Assembly (NCBI GenBank): GCA_016718565.1
Contig: JADKCZ010000001.1
Span: 558,001-622,000 of the forward strand
DNA from: Anaeromyxobacter sp.
GTDB taxonomy: Bacteria > Myxococcota > Myxococcia > Myxococcales > Anaeromyxobacteraceae
Reading direction: 5' to 3'
DNA length: 64,000 nt
Made by a program: the position numbers and the translations under genes. Every line of letters starts with the position of its first letter. Within the stretch, counting starts at the first letter, position 1. The notes under the pieces are model-generated. The model was not told where the DNA came from. It saw nothing but the letters and a program-made list of their open reading frames with translations, and made no database searches. This document shows, one piece after another, positions 17,633 through 26,534 of this stretch.

Positions 17633-19597
17633 TCACCGCTCCTCTGACGGCGCCGCCGGCGGGGCCGCGCCCGGCGCCAGCACCCCGGGCGCCAGGTCGA
17701 GCAGGTCCTCGGCCGTGAGGATGGCCACCAGGTGCTCCCCCTGCTTCACCGGGAGGCAGCCGATGCGGTTCTGCTTCATGAGGTGCAGGGCCATCAGCAC
17801 CGGCGCCTCGGGCGTCACGGTGATGAGGCTCCGCTTCATGACCTCGGCCACCGGCGTGCTGGGGGCGCCGGGCGGCGGCGGGTGGGTGGCCAGCGCCGCG
17901 AGGTGGCGCTCCACGCCGCGCCTCGACACCAGCCCGACCAGCCGCCCCGCCTCGTCCTCGACCGGCAGGTGGCGGAGCCGCCGCCAGCTCATCAGCTCGG
18001 CCGCCAGCTCGACCGGGTCGTCCGGGCGCAGGGTGACGAGGTCGGTGGTCATGTGCTGCCCGACCCGGTGGTGGCCGGTGCGGGCGCTGTCGTTCTCGTC
18101 GAGCTGGGCGCCCTCCCACTCGCTCACCACCTTGCCGGACTTCTGGCGGGCGATCATGGCCGCCACCAGCGCCGTGGCCCGCGCGCCGGCGCCGCCGCGG
18201 TCCTGCATGGCGGTGAGCGAGCGGGTCATCCAGCGGGCGCCGGTGCGCAGCGTGCGCACCCGGGCCTCCACGATGCCGAGGTAGCGCGCCGAGTCGGCCG
18301 GGTCCACGCCGGCGCGGTCCAGCCCGGCCTGGGCCAGCGGCAGGAGGCGGTCGAGCAGCAGCGGCTGGGCCAGCGTCTCCTCGCCGTCCAGCCAGGTGAG
18401 GCGGGCGCCCAGGCCGTCGCGGGCCGCGGCGTACAGGTTGGCGCGGGCGTGGCCCACGTCGAGCCTGGCCGGCAGGTCGTCGAGGGTGGCCCCGAGCTCG
18501 CTCATCAGGCCGAGCCAGAGCGCCGCGCTGGCCACCTCGTCGGCGATGGTGGGGCCGGCGGGCAGCACCCGGAGCTCGATGCGCAGGTGCGGCTTGCCGT
18601 TCTCCGAGATGCCGTAGCAGGGGCGGTTCCAGCGGTAGATGGTGCCGTTGTGGAGCCGCAGCGCCTTCAGGTCCGGGATCCGGCCGCTCGCCAGCACGGC
18701 CAGCGAGTCCTCGCCCGGATCGGTGCCCACCAGCAGCCGGAAGCGGCTGACGTTGTCCTTGAAGAGGTCGGCCACCTGGCCGGACAGCCAGTGGGTGCCG
18801 AAGGAGACGCGCCCCTGCGCGTCGCGCAGGTGCAGGCCGGGGGTGCGGATGTCCACCGCCTGCTCGAAGAGGGCGATGCGGGTCTCGGCCCAGAGCCGGC
18901 GCCCGAACAGCACCGAGGAGTTGGTGCCCGAGGCCAGCACCGGCGCCAGCAGCGCCTGCGCCAGGTTGTAGTGGTGGGCGAAGCGCTCCGGCTCGGCCAG
19001 CTGCAGGTGGACCTGGAAGCTGGCGTTGCAGGCCTCCACCATCACCGAGTCGTGCCGCACCACCAGCTCGTCGATGCCCTTGATGGAGAAGGTGTAGTCC
19101 TGCCCGCGCGCCTCGTTCATGACCCGGTTCAGCGTCATGTACCGCGGGTTCGGCACCATGTTGCGCAGGCCGAGGTCGCTGGTGGTGATGGTGGGCAGGA
19201 TCCCGGCCAGCACCGGCTGCTGGCCGATGGCGGCGGCGGCGTCGCGCACCTTGCCGTAGAGCTGCGCCAGCTGCGCCTCGAGCTGCCGCAGCCCGGCCCC
19301 GCCGAGCGGCTGCGGGTCGGCGTTCGCCTCCAGGTTGAAGAGGCCGAGCTCGGTGGTGTAGTGCGGGTCGTCGAGCCGCCGGAGCAGGTCGAGCGCGCCC
19401 GGGGCCGGGTGGTAGGCCTGGTCCACCAGGAACAGCTCCTGCTCCGCGCCGATGCGGGAGACGCCCCGCTCGAAGAGCCCCTCGGCCTGCATCCGCTCCA
19501 GGGCCTGGATGTCGGTGAGCACGGCGCGCATGAAGCGGCGCCGCTCCTCGCCGGAGAGCTCGCCGTCGGTCCGCTTGTGCTCGTGGGTGTCGTCCAT
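17633..19597 (-). CDS. GCS2-type glutamate-cysteine-ligase-like enzyme fused to two CBS domains
   Basis: 654 residues. Residues about 44-430 resemble carboxylate-amine ligases of the GCS2 group: SRIGAEQELFLVD at the start of the ATP/metal site, NLEANADPQ, SVMVEACNASFQVHLQL and ELRVLPAGPT. The C-terminal 140 residues hold a CBS pair (512-571, VGQHMTTDLVTLRPDDP, and about 584-635, VAEVMKRSLITVTPE), which in other proteins bind adenine nucleotides or SAM. A ligase with its own CBS pair suggests control by energy state (inference). It is the last gene of a six-gene minus-strand set with two ATP-grasp ligases and two esterases. The amino-acid substrate is unknown. Confidence 0.85.
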   Translation of the reverse strand: MDDTHEHKRTDGELSGEERRRFMRAVLTDIQALERMQAEGLFERGVSRIGAEQELFLVDQAYHPAPGALDLLRRLDDPHYTTELGLFNLEANADPQPLGGAGLRQLEAQLAQLYGKVRDAAAAIGQQPVLAGILPTITTSDLGLRNMVPNPRYMTLNRVMNEARGQDYTFSIKGIDELVVRHDSVMVEACNASFQVHLQLAEPERFAHHYNLAQALLAPVLASGTNSSVLFGRRLWAETRIALFEQAVDIRTPGLHLRDAQGRVSFGTHWLSGQVADLFKDNVSRFRLLVGTDPGEDSLAVLASGRIPDLKALRLHNGTIYRWNRPCYGISENGKPHLRIELRVLPAGPTIADEVASAALWLGLMSELGATLDDLPARLDVGHARANLYAAARDGLGARLTWLDGEETLAQPLLLDRLLPLAQAGLDRAGVDPADSARYLGIVEARVRTLRTGARWMTRSLTAMQDRGGAGARATALVAAMIARQKSGKVVSEWEGAQLDENDSARTGHHRVGQHMTTDLVTLRPDDPVELAAELMSWRRLRHLPVEDEAGRLVGLVSRRGVERHLAALATHPPPPGAPSTPVAEVMKRSLITVTPEAPVLMALHLMKQNRIGCLPVKQGEHLVAILTAEDLLDLAPGVLAPGAAPPAAPSEER

Positions 19598-19609
19598 GGC
19601 GGCGCCCTC

Positions 19610-20347
19610 CTAGCGGGTCCACTGCTCGAGGTACTGGGGGAGCATCTTTCGCCAGGTGATCCAGTCGTGGTGCCACTCCGGGCCCCAGCTGTCCACGTGG
19701 TTGGGGATCCCCTTGGCGCCGAGCACGTTGGCCAGCCCGAAGCTCTCGCCCAGGTTCTCGAAGCGCCCCTCGCCGGTGACGAACTGGATGAAGCGGGTGC
19801 GCAGCACCTCGAGGTGGAGCCCCTCGAGGTGGGGGACGAAGAGCAGCGGCGAGGAGACCTGGAAGGCCTGGTTGGGCGTGGGGACCTCGATGAAGCGCAT
19901 CAGGTCGAAGGTCCCGCTCATGGCCAGCGCCCGGTGGAACAGGTCGGGGAAGCGGCACACCACCGCGGCCGCGTGGAAGGCGCCGATGGAGGCGCCGGCG
20001 CTCCAGATGGGGACGTCCGGGGCCTGGCAGTCGAGGCGGATGGCGGGCACCACCTCGTGCTTCACGTACTGGTGGAACTCGTGCTGCAGCTGCATGCGGT
20101 GGTCGGGGCTGCCGGTCCGGTTGAACCAGGCCGCGCCGGCCACGCTGTCGCAGGAGTAGATCTTGACCTTCCGGGCCTCCAGCAGCGGCCGCAGCGCCGC
20201 GATGAGCTGGAAGCGCTCGATCTCCTCGGCGTCGCCGCCGGCGGTGGGGAAGACCAGCACCGGCTGGCCCACGTCGCCCCAGCGGGCCAGGGTGACGTCG
20301 CAGCCCAGCCGCGAGGAGTGCCAGCGCGCCTTCTGGAAGGAGCTCAC
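19610..20347 (-). CDS. Esterase of the enterochelin-esterase-like alpha/beta hydrolase group (COG4947 type)
   Basis: 245 residues from GTG 20347, GTGA-coupled to the ATP-grasp gene upstream. It is an alpha/beta-hydrolase with the nucleophile elbow SAGASIGAFHA (serine about residue 119). A probable catalytic histidine lies near the C-terminus in EWHHDWITWRKML. It lacks a signal peptide, so it is cytosolic. The second, longer esterase encoded at 22730-21588 ends with the comparable DGHNWENWRDRL, so the cluster carries two related hydrolases. The likely role is releasing or transferring an acyl or peptidyl group made by the neighbouring ligases (inference). Confidence 0.8.
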   Translation of the reverse strand: MSSFQKARWHSSRLGCDVTLARWGDVGQPVLVFPTAGGDAEEIERFQLIAALRPLLEARKVKIYSCDSVAGAAWFNRTGSPDHRMQLQHEFHQYVKHEVVPAIRLDCQAPDVPIWSAGASIGAFHAAAVVCRFPDLFHRALAMSGTFDLMRFIEVPTPNQAFQVSSPLLFVPHLEGLHLEVLRTRFIQFVTGEGRFENLGESFGLANVLGAKGIPNHVDSWGPEWHHDWITWRKMLPQYLEQWTR

Positions 20348-21579
20348 GGGCCGCCCTCCCGCCGCCACTGCTGGATGCGGCCCCAGAACAGCTCGGTGAA
20401 GCGCTCGACCTCGTGGGCGGGGAAGAGGGCGGTCACCTTCTGGCGCACCGCGTCCTTGGCCTCCGGCGTGGTGAAGAACTGGTCGGTCACCTCGTCGAGG
20501 TGGCCGAGGTGCGCGGCGCACCAGTCCTCGAAGCGGGCGGCCTCGAAGCGCGCCTCGGCGATGGCCGCGTAGCGGTCCAGCTTCTCGGAGAAGGGCAGGT
20601 CCTGCGCCGCCACGGCCAGGAAGGGGGCCCAGTCCAGGTTCTTGGGCATGGGGCGCTTGGTGGCGGCGCAGTAGAGCGTCCAGCGCAGGTAGGCCTTCAC
20701 CAGCCAGGGGAAGTGGAAGTGCAGCGAGGTGACCTGCGAGTCCGGGCAGGGGTTGGCGAAGTCGATGGGGTGCCAGGTGCCGGCGCGGCGCAGCGCCTCG
20801 CAGGAGTTGAACTCCCAGCCGAAGAAGGCGTTGATGGTCAGGGTGAGCTTGCGCAGGTGCTCGGTGTCGGCGGCCGGCATGAAGCCGGTCCGCATGGTGT
20901 AGCGGTCGTGCAGCGCCGCGCCGGGGTCGTACAGGACGCAGCGGGTCTGCGGGCCGAAGCCGATGCAGCGCACGAACAGGTCGAAGCCCTCCACCGAGGC
21001 CTGCGCGTGCATCACCGACTTGCCGCTCTCCTCGTAGGCCTTCCAGGCGGCCTTGGCGTCGGCCACCCGGGTGACGGCGCGCCAGCCGCCGCCGTCGTAG
21101 GGCTTGAGGTAGAAGGGCCAGCCGAGGCGGTCGCCGATGGCGGCCACGTCGAAGAGCCGGGCGTAGCGGTGCAGGGTGGGGCGCAGGTCCGGGGTCGGCT
21201 CGTGGCTCTTGGGCGGCAGCATCCAGGTCTCGGGGATGGGCATCCCGAGCCGCATCATGGCCGCGTAGGAGGTGTGCTTCTCGTTGGCCTGCACGCTCCA
21301 GGGGTTGTTGAAGACGTACAGGTCGTCCACCAGGATGGCCTTCTTGATCCACTCCCGGCTGGTGTGGAACCAGTGCGTCAGGCGGTCCACCACCACGTCG
21401 TACTTGACGGGCTGGCGCAGGTCGAAGGGCTCGATGGTGACCCGCTCGACCTCGAAGCGCAGCGTGTCGCCCTGGTGCGGCACGCGCAGGTCGAGCCGCT
21501 TCACCAGCGCCTCGAAGCACAGCGGCCAGCACAGGTCCGCGCCCAGGGACAGCCCGATCTTGCGAACCACCTCGGCCAT
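20344..21579 (-). CDS. ATP-grasp ligase, RimK-like (ATP-grasp 1)
   Basis: 411 residues from ATG 21579, with a GAGG ribosome site. The ATP-grasp fold is suggested by the central GWPFYLKPYDGGGWRAVTRV strand-loop, with the ATP-binding lysine and glycine-rich loop, and by upstream NEKHTSYAAMMRLGMPIPETWML, as in RimK/glutathione-synthetase enzymes. It is more divergent than the three other ATP-grasp proteins of the island and does not share their THMEWF motif. It should form a carboxylate-amine bond using ATP, but the substrate is unknown. It is flanked by the two esterases in one operon. Confidence 0.82.
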   Translation of the reverse strand: MAEVVRKIGLSLGADLCWPLCFEALVKRLDLRVPHQGDTLRFEVERVTIEPFDLRQPVKYDVVVDRLTHWFHTSREWIKKAILVDDLYVFNNPWSVQANEKHTSYAAMMRLGMPIPETWMLPPKSHEPTPDLRPTLHRYARLFDVAAIGDRLGWPFYLKPYDGGGWRAVTRVADAKAAWKAYEESGKSVMHAQASVEGFDLFVRCIGFGPQTRCVLYDPGAALHDRYTMRTGFMPAADTEHLRKLTLTINAFFGWEFNSCEALRRAGTWHPIDFANPCPDSQVTSLHFHFPWLVKAYLRWTLYCAATKRPMPKNLDWAPFLAVAAQDLPFSEKLDRYAAIAEARFEAARFEDWCAAHLGHLDEVTDQFFTTPEAKDAVRQKVTALFPAHEVERFTELFWGRIQQWRREGGP

Positions 21580-21587
21580 GGTCGACC

Positions 21588-22730
21588 TCACTCGTAGACG
21601 AGCATCAGCGGGCCCGGGAAGAGCCAGGACAGCCCCTCCCGCAGGCGATCCCGCCAGTTCTCCCAGTTGTGGCCGTCGCGCGCCTCGACGAAGCGGACGT
21701 CCATGCCCGTGGCGCCGAGCAGCGGCACCAGCGAGCGGTTCTCGTAGATCAGCGACTCGTACATGCCGCAGGAGACGAAGACCCGCTCGCTGACGGCGCG
21801 CGGCTCCCCGCGGAACTCGTTGACGAAGCCCACCACCTGGTCGAAGAGCGGCCCGCGGCGGTTGTGCGTGCCGATGTCGGTGAAGGCGAAGGAGCCGGAC
21901 TGGAGCAGCAGCCGCCCCCACCGGCCCGGGTAGCGCCAGGCGGTGGAGAGGGCCCCCACCGCCCCGAAGCTGGCGCCCATGAGGCAGCGGGCCTGCGGCC
22001 GGTCCACCAGCGGGAAGCGCGAGGCCAGGTGCGGCAGCAGCTCCTCGGTGAGGTAGCGGGCGTGGCCGGCGTCGTTGGCGTACTCGCGCAGCCGGTCCGG
22101 CGAGTCGGTCAGGGCCACCACCAGGTCCGGGATCTCCAGGCGGTGGATGAGGTTGTCGAGGACCGTCTTCAGGCCGGTGTAGTTCAGGTAGTCGCTGCCG
22201 TCGTGGACCACCAGCAGCGGGTACTGGCGGCTGCGGCGGAAGCGGGCCGGCAGGTAGAGGTGGCCGGTGCGCCGCCCCAGGGTGGGGCTGTCGAAGGCCA
22301 ACGGCTCCAGCGTGCCGGGGCGGGCCAGCGGGTCGGGCCGGCTCCAGCCGGGCGCCTGGTAGCCCTCGGCCTGCAGCACCGAGTTGTGGCCGAAGGGATC
22401 GCGCGCCCGGTTCGGGTTGAGCGGGTCCTCCACCCAGGTGCTGCCGCCGCTGCGCCAGACCTCGAACTTGTACTCGACGCGCGAGCCGGCCGGGATCTCC
22501 AGGGTGAGGTGCCACAGGGTGGTGCCCTCGAGGCGGGTGAGCGCCGTGGCGGACTCCAGCCCGTAGACCCAGTGGCGCAGGTTCACGCCGTCGGCCTGGC
22601 CGTTCCACAGGAAGGTGACCGAGGAGCCCTCCACCACCGGGATGCGGCGCCCGGCCAGGAAGGCCTGGGCCCGGGCCTGGTCGGGCCGGGAGGCCAGCAG
22701 CGCCTGGACGGCGGAGCGGGGGCCGGTCAC
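21588..22730 (-). CDS. Enterochelin-esterase-like hydrolase with N-terminal Ig-like domain
   Basis: 380 residues from GTG 22730. The N-terminal 130 residues form an early-set/CBM48-like sandwich (VTFLWNGQADG, LTLEIPAGSRVEYKFEVW, DPLNPNRARDPFG), as in Fes/IroD esterases. The catalytic domain has the elbow LMGASFGAVGAL with serine near residue 253, and a C-terminal histidine in EARDGHNWENW. Fes relatives cleave ester or amide links in siderophores, but many members have other substrates and there is no siderophore gene here. Ends 8 bases before ATP-grasp 1, and its start is GTGA-coupled to the S51-like gene. Confidence 0.85.
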   Translation of the reverse strand: MTGPRSAVQALLASRPDQARAQAFLAGRRIPVVEGSSVTFLWNGQADGVNLRHWVYGLESATALTRLEGTTLWHLTLEIPAGSRVEYKFEVWRSGGSTWVEDPLNPNRARDPFGHNSVLQAEGYQAPGWSRPDPLARPGTLEPLAFDSPTLGRRTGHLYLPARFRRSRQYPLLVVHDGSDYLNYTGLKTVLDNLIHRLEIPDLVVALTDSPDRLREYANDAGHARYLTEELLPHLASRFPLVDRPQARCLMGASFGAVGALSTAWRYPGRWGRLLLQSGSFAFTDIGTHNRRGPLFDQVVGFVNEFRGEPRAVSERVFVSCGMYESLIYENRSLVPLLGATGMDVRFVEARDGHNWENWRDRLREGLSWLFPGPLMLVYE

Positions 22731-23674
22731 GGCGCGGCCTCCGCGCCCGGCCGGAGGGGCCGGTGGCCGCCGTCGCCGAGGAGCTCGAGGACGCCGTGGG
22801 CCGAGCCGAGGGCGCCGTCCCGCCAGGTCACCCGCGAGCGCGCCGGCAGCGCCAGGCAGCGGGCCGGGGCGAAGCGCTGCGCCAGGTTCTGCACCCGGTC
22901 GCGCCGCGTCAGGTCCAGCCGCTCCTCGGGCTGCGGGAAGAGCACCAGCCCGGGCACCAGCCCCAGCCCCTCGTCGAGCAGCTCCGGGGCGCCCGGCCCC
23001 TGGGGCGGCTGGTCGTGGAAGAGCACCACCCGCTCGCTGGCCACCATGGCGCCGCCCGACCAGGCGAAGACCGGCTTGTGACGCAGCAGCGGGGTCAGGC
23101 CGAAGAGCGAGACGCGGTTGAGGAGCGTGGCCACGTTGCCTCCGGCGATGGCCACCGCGTCGCAGCCGTCCACCAGCTCGGCCAGCGCCTGCCGGTGGCG
23201 CACCACCGCGGGCCGATCGGCCGGGGTCCAGCGGGCCTCGAACTCGGCGCGCAGCCGGGCGCAGCTGCGCAGGAAGTCGGCGTCGAGGGCGCGCACCGCC
23301 TCGGCCGAGGCCCGGGCCTGCTCCTCGGCGATGTCCGGCGGCGGGGCCCGGTGCCGCACCACCCGGTCGGCCTCCAGGGCGTGCTCCAGGCGGATCCGGT
23401 AGAAGTCGCGCCGCACCCGCAGCGCCAGCTGCCGCTCCCGGTGCGCCTTGCGGAGCTCCGGGTCCTCCCGGAAGAGCTGCTCGCCGAGGGCGTGGAGCCG
23501 CAGGTTGACGGTGCGCCCCTGCAGGTGCTCCTGCAGGTCCTGGTCCTCGTCCTCGCGCTCCTGCCAGCCGGCGGTGACGACCGCGATGCGGCCGCGGACG
23601 CCGAGCTCCGCCACGGCCTCGCCCAGGGTCGGGTCGAAGCGCTGGGCTCCCAGGAGGACGACGGCGGCGGGCAT
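22727..23674 (-). CDS. Peptidase S51-like (cyanophycinase/dipeptidase E-like) protein
   Basis: 315 residues from ATG 23674. The C-terminal half looks like the class-I glutamine-amidotransferase-like fold of S51 peptidases: AVAIAGGNVATLLNR, then FAWSGGAMVAS where the nucleophile serine is expected, and GLGLVPGLVLFP. In cyanophycinases the last segment carries the catalytic histidine (DQHF); here it reads FPQPEER, so that histidine appears to be absent. The protein may be an inactive binder or a changed enzyme. The N-terminal half is long, helical and charged, and I do not recognise it. Sits between ATP-grasp 2 and the Fes-like esterase. Confidence 0.65.
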   Translation of the reverse strand: MPAAVVLLGAQRFDPTLGEAVAELGVRGRIAVVTAGWQEREDEDQDLQEHLQGRTVNLRLHALGEQLFREDPELRKAHRERQLALRVRRDFYRIRLEHALEADRVVRHRAPPPDIAEEQARASAEAVRALDADFLRSCARLRAEFEARWTPADRPAVVRHRQALAELVDGCDAVAIAGGNVATLLNRVSLFGLTPLLRHKPVFAWSGGAMVASERVVLFHDQPPQGPGAPELLDEGLGLVPGLVLFPQPEERLDLTRRDRVQNLAQRFAPARCLALPARSRVTWRDGALGSAHGVLELLGDGGHRPLRPGAEAAP

Positions 23675-23729
23675 GGGGGATTGGCTGGACGGCGGCGCCG
23701 ACGATAGCAGAGGCCGGGCCGCCCGCCGG

Positions 23730-24956
23730 TCAGCGCGCCCTCACCCGCACGGTCCGCCCCACGGCGTCGAGCATGCCGCGGAGCTCGTCGTAGTCGGGGT
23801 GGCGCAGGCGGAGCCAGGCGTTGGCCATGAAGCCGGCCTCGACCGGCTGGGTCGGGGCGCCGGGCGGCGGCAGGTGCTGGTCGAGGATCCAGGGGCCGAA
23901 GCGCCGGTGGATCTCGTCGAGCCCCTCGTAGCCGGCGATGGTGCCGTCGCGGTCGGGCCGGAGCGCGATCATCCCGGCGGCGAAGCGGCGCGAGGCCCGT
24001 GCGCCCGGCTGGCCGTGCACCACCGCGTTGGCCCACTCGCGGTAGAGGTCGAGGTCGTTGCCGGCGGCGTGCAGGTCCCAGGCCCGGACCCCGGGCGGGC
24101 GGCAGCCGATCTCGCTGAACTTCAGCCCCTTGGGGCCGAAGAACCACTCCATGTGGGTGGCCGAGGTGCCGATGTCGAGCACCTCCACCACCTGGCGGCC
24201 CATGGCCTTGAGCTCCGCGTAGCCCGTGGCGTCGACCCGGTTGGTGGCCACGAACTGCGGGGAGATCCAGCGCGTCCGCATGGCCTCCAGGACGTTGGGG
24301 TAGTAGTGGGTGATGAACTCGTGCACCACCCGCCCGTCGATGGTGATGGTGTCGTAGAAGCCCTCGTGGCCCTCGATGAACTCCTCGACGGCCACGCCGG
24401 CGCCGCGCCCCACCCCGGAGGCGGCCAGCGCCTGCTCGAGCTCGGCGGGGCCGTCCACCCGGTGGGTGCCGGAGGCCCCGGCGCCGTCGCGCGGCTTCAC
24501 GATCAGCGGGTAGCCCACCCGCGCCGCGAAGTCCCGGATCTCGGCGGCGTCCGCCGAGCCGAGCGACTGGGCGCAGGGGATGCCGGCGGCCCGCAGGGCG
24601 TCCTTCATGGCCGGCTTGTCGCGGCACAGGAAGGTGGTGTGCACGCTGGTGCCGGGGATGCCGCAGCGCTCGCGCACCCGCGCGGCCGGCATGACGTGGG
24701 CCTCGACCACCGCCTCGAGGCGCGCCACCGGGACGCGCCCCTGGATCCAGCGCACCGCCTGCTCGAGCTGCCCCTCGTCGGTGACGTTGCGGACCTGGTG
24801 GTAGTGGAAGAGCCAGTGCCGCAGCTCGGGATCCAGGGACTCCTGCGGCCGCTCCCCGATCCCGCTGACCCGGGCGCCGACGGCGTGGAGGGCGCGGACG
24901 AACTCGCGCTGGTTGGCGGGGAAGGAGGGCTCGAGGAACACGACGTCGGGGGCCAT
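23730..24956 (-). CDS. ATP-grasp ligase (ATP-grasp 2)
   Basis: 408 residues from ATG 24956. The N-terminal pre-ATP-grasp domain starts VVFLEPSFPANQREFVRAL. The ATP-grasp core has LIVKPRDGAGASGTHRV and VEEFIEGHEGFYDTI. The metal-site segment is THMEWFFGPKGLKFSEIGCRPPG (about residue 270). This set is shared with the proteins encoded at 27755-26535 and 27856-29073, so the three are paralogues. The type is closest to biotin-carboxylase/PurK-like and L-amino-acid ligases. It is the first gene of the minus-strand island operon and is divergent from glgA, with only 50 bases between the starts. TATAAC at 24963-24968 (minus) is a possible -10 box. Confidence 0.88.
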   Translation of the reverse strand: MAPDVVFLEPSFPANQREFVRALHAVGARVSGIGERPQESLDPELRHWLFHYHQVRNVTDEGQLEQAVRWIQGRVPVARLEAVVEAHVMPAARVRERCGIPGTSVHTTFLCRDKPAMKDALRAAGIPCAQSLGSADAAEIRDFAARVGYPLIVKPRDGAGASGTHRVDGPAELEQALAASGVGRGAGVAVEEFIEGHEGFYDTITIDGRVVHEFITHYYPNVLEAMRTRWISPQFVATNRVDATGYAELKAMGRQVVEVLDIGTSATHMEWFFGPKGLKFSEIGCRPPGVRAWDLHAAGNDLDLYREWANAVVHGQPGARASRRFAAGMIALRPDRDGTIAGYEGLDEIHRRFGPWILDQHLPPPGAPTQPVEAGFMANAWLRLRHPDYDELRGMLDAVGRTVRVRAR

Positions 24957-25006
24957 GGGGAGGGGGTTATATGGAACCGGCGCCTCGCTTGCTAGGGTGC
25001 CGGGCC

Positions 25007-26473
25007 GTGCGGATCCTGTTCCTCTCGTCGGAGCTGGCCCCCTTCGCCAAGACGGGGGGGCTCGGGGACGTCTCCGCCGCCCTGCCCAGGCTGCTCCACG
25101 GGCTCGGCCACGACGTCCGGCCCTTCCTGCCCATGTACGCCCGGGTCGAGGCGCCCGGCCGGGCCTTCCGCACCGTGGTCCCGGAGCTGGCGTTCACCCT
25201 CGGCGCCCACCGCATCCGGGTCTCCATCCACGCCTCGCCGCTCCCCGGCACCGACCTGCCGGTCTACTTCGTGCGCTGCCCGGGGCTCTACGACCGCCCC
25301 TCGATCTACGGCAGCGGGCCCGACGAGCACCTGCGCTTCGCGGTGCTGCAGTGGGCCGCGCTGCGGGCCTGCCAGGCCATGCGGTTCGCGCCGGACGTGG
25401 CCCACGTGAACGACTGGCAGACCGCGCTGGTGCCGCTCTTGCTGCGCAGCGTCTTCGCCTGGGACCAGCTCTTCCACCGCACCCGGACGCTGCTCACCAT
25501 CCACAACCTGGGGCACCAGGGCGCCTTCGACGCCCGGGTCCTGCCCGACACCGGGCTCCTGCCGGCCCGCGACCTGCTGCACCAGGACGCGCTCGCCGCC
25601 GGCCGCCTCGGCTACCTGCAGACCGGCATCCTGCACGCCGGGGCCATCACCACCGTGAGCCCCACCTACGCCCGGGAGATCCAGACCCCGGAGCACGGGG
25701 TGGGCCTCGACGGCGACCTGCGGGCCCGGCGCGACGTGCTGCGGGGGATCCTGAACGGCCTCGACGAGGCCGAGTGGGACCCGGCCACCGACCGGCACCT
25801 GCCGCACCACTTCGACGAGGGCGACCTCTCGGGCAAGGAGCGCAACAAGGCGGCCCTGCTCCAGGCCAGCGGCCTGCCCTGGCACCGCGAGGTGCCGGTG
25901 GTGGGCATCGTCTCCCGGCTGGTCTGGCAGAAGGGCTTCGACCTGTGCACCCGGGTGCTGCCCGGCCTGCTGGCCCGCCGCCCCTTCCAGCTGGTGGTGC
26001 TCGGCAAGGGGGAGCACCGCTACCAGCGCTTCTTCGCCGACCTGGCCCGGGCCTTCCCGCGGCAGGTGGCCTTCGACCCGGCCTTCAGCGAGCACCGGGC
26101 CCACCTCATCGAGGCCGGCGCCGACCTCTTCCTCATGCCCTCGCGCTACGAGCCGTGCGGCCTGAACCAGCTCTACAGCCTGCGCTACGGCACGGCGCCG
26201 GTGGTGCACCGCACCGGCGGCCTGGCCGACACCGTCCTGCCCTGGGACCCGGCCAGCGGCCGCGGCACCGGCTTCGTCTTCGAGCACTTCGACGAGGCCG
26301 GCCTGGCCTGGGCCATGAACCGGGCGCTCGACTGCTGGGGCAGCGGGGCGGGCGCCGACCGCGAGCGCTGGGTCCGGCTCCAGCGGAACGGGATGCGGCT
26401 GCCGCTCGGCTGGCGCCACCGCATCGGCGAGTACCTCGAGCTCTACCGGCAGCTGGCGCCCGAGGCGGGCTGA
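25007..26473 (+). CDS. glgA: Glycogen/starch synthase GlgA (GT5)
   Basis: Transfers glucose from ADP- or UDP-glucose to an alpha-1,4-glucan in the cytosol. 488 residues with the GT5 start ILFLSSELAPFAKTGGLGDV (KTGG sugar-nucleotide loop). DVAHVNDWQTAL, VPVVGIVSRLVWQKGFDL and the C-terminal SRYEPCGLNQLYSLRYGT, with its catalytic glutamate, also fit. The GTG at 25007 is chosen because it puts KTGG at the normal distance; ATG 24971 adds 12 unlike residues. No other glycogen gene is nearby. Its position in the middle of ATP-grasp ligase genes is unexpected and may be functional or accidental. Confidence 0.93.
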   Translation: MRILFLSSELAPFAKTGGLGDVSAALPRLLHGLGHDVRPFLPMYARVEAPGRAFRTVVPELAFTLGAHRIRVSIHASPLPGTDLPVYFVRCPGLYDRPSIYGSGPDEHLRFAVLQWAALRACQAMRFAPDVAHVNDWQTALVPLLLRSVFAWDQLFHRTRTLLTIHNLGHQGAFDARVLPDTGLLPARDLLHQDALAAGRLGYLQTGILHAGAITTVSPTYAREIQTPEHGVGLDGDLRARRDVLRGILNGLDEAEWDPATDRHLPHHFDEGDLSGKERNKAALLQASGLPWHREVPVVGIVSRLVWQKGFDLCTRVLPGLLARRPFQLVVLGKGEHRYQRFFADLARAFPRQVAFDPAFSEHRAHLIEAGADLFLMPSRYEPCGLNQLYSLRYGTAPVVHRTGGLADTVLPWDPASGRGTGFVFEHFDEAGLAWAMNRALDCWGSGAGADRERWVRLQRNGMRLPLGWRHRIGEYLELYRQLAPEAG

Positions 26474-26474
26474 C

Positions 26475-26497
26475 GGACCGTGAGGAGATCACGGTCC
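26475..26497. terminator. Hairpin between convergent glgA and ATP-grasp 3
   Basis: A perfect 9-base-pair stem (GGACCGTGA/TCACGGTCC) with a five-base loop (GGAGA) starts two bases after the glgA stop. There is no T run on either side, so it is not a classic intrinsic terminator. It is well placed to end or stabilise transcripts coming from both sides. Confidence 0.5.
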
Positions 26498-26534
26498 CCG
26501 AGCCGGCGCGCCCCGGGCCGCCGCCGCGGCGCGG

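Noticed and set aside
21588..22730. Siderophore (enterobactin-type) hydrolysis as the role of the Fes-like esterase
   Set aside because: No siderophore synthesis or uptake gene is present nearby; family membership alone does not justify that function.
24971..25006. Upstream ATG start for glgA
   Set aside because: It would add 12 residues not found in GlgA. GTG 25007 gives the standard N-terminus.
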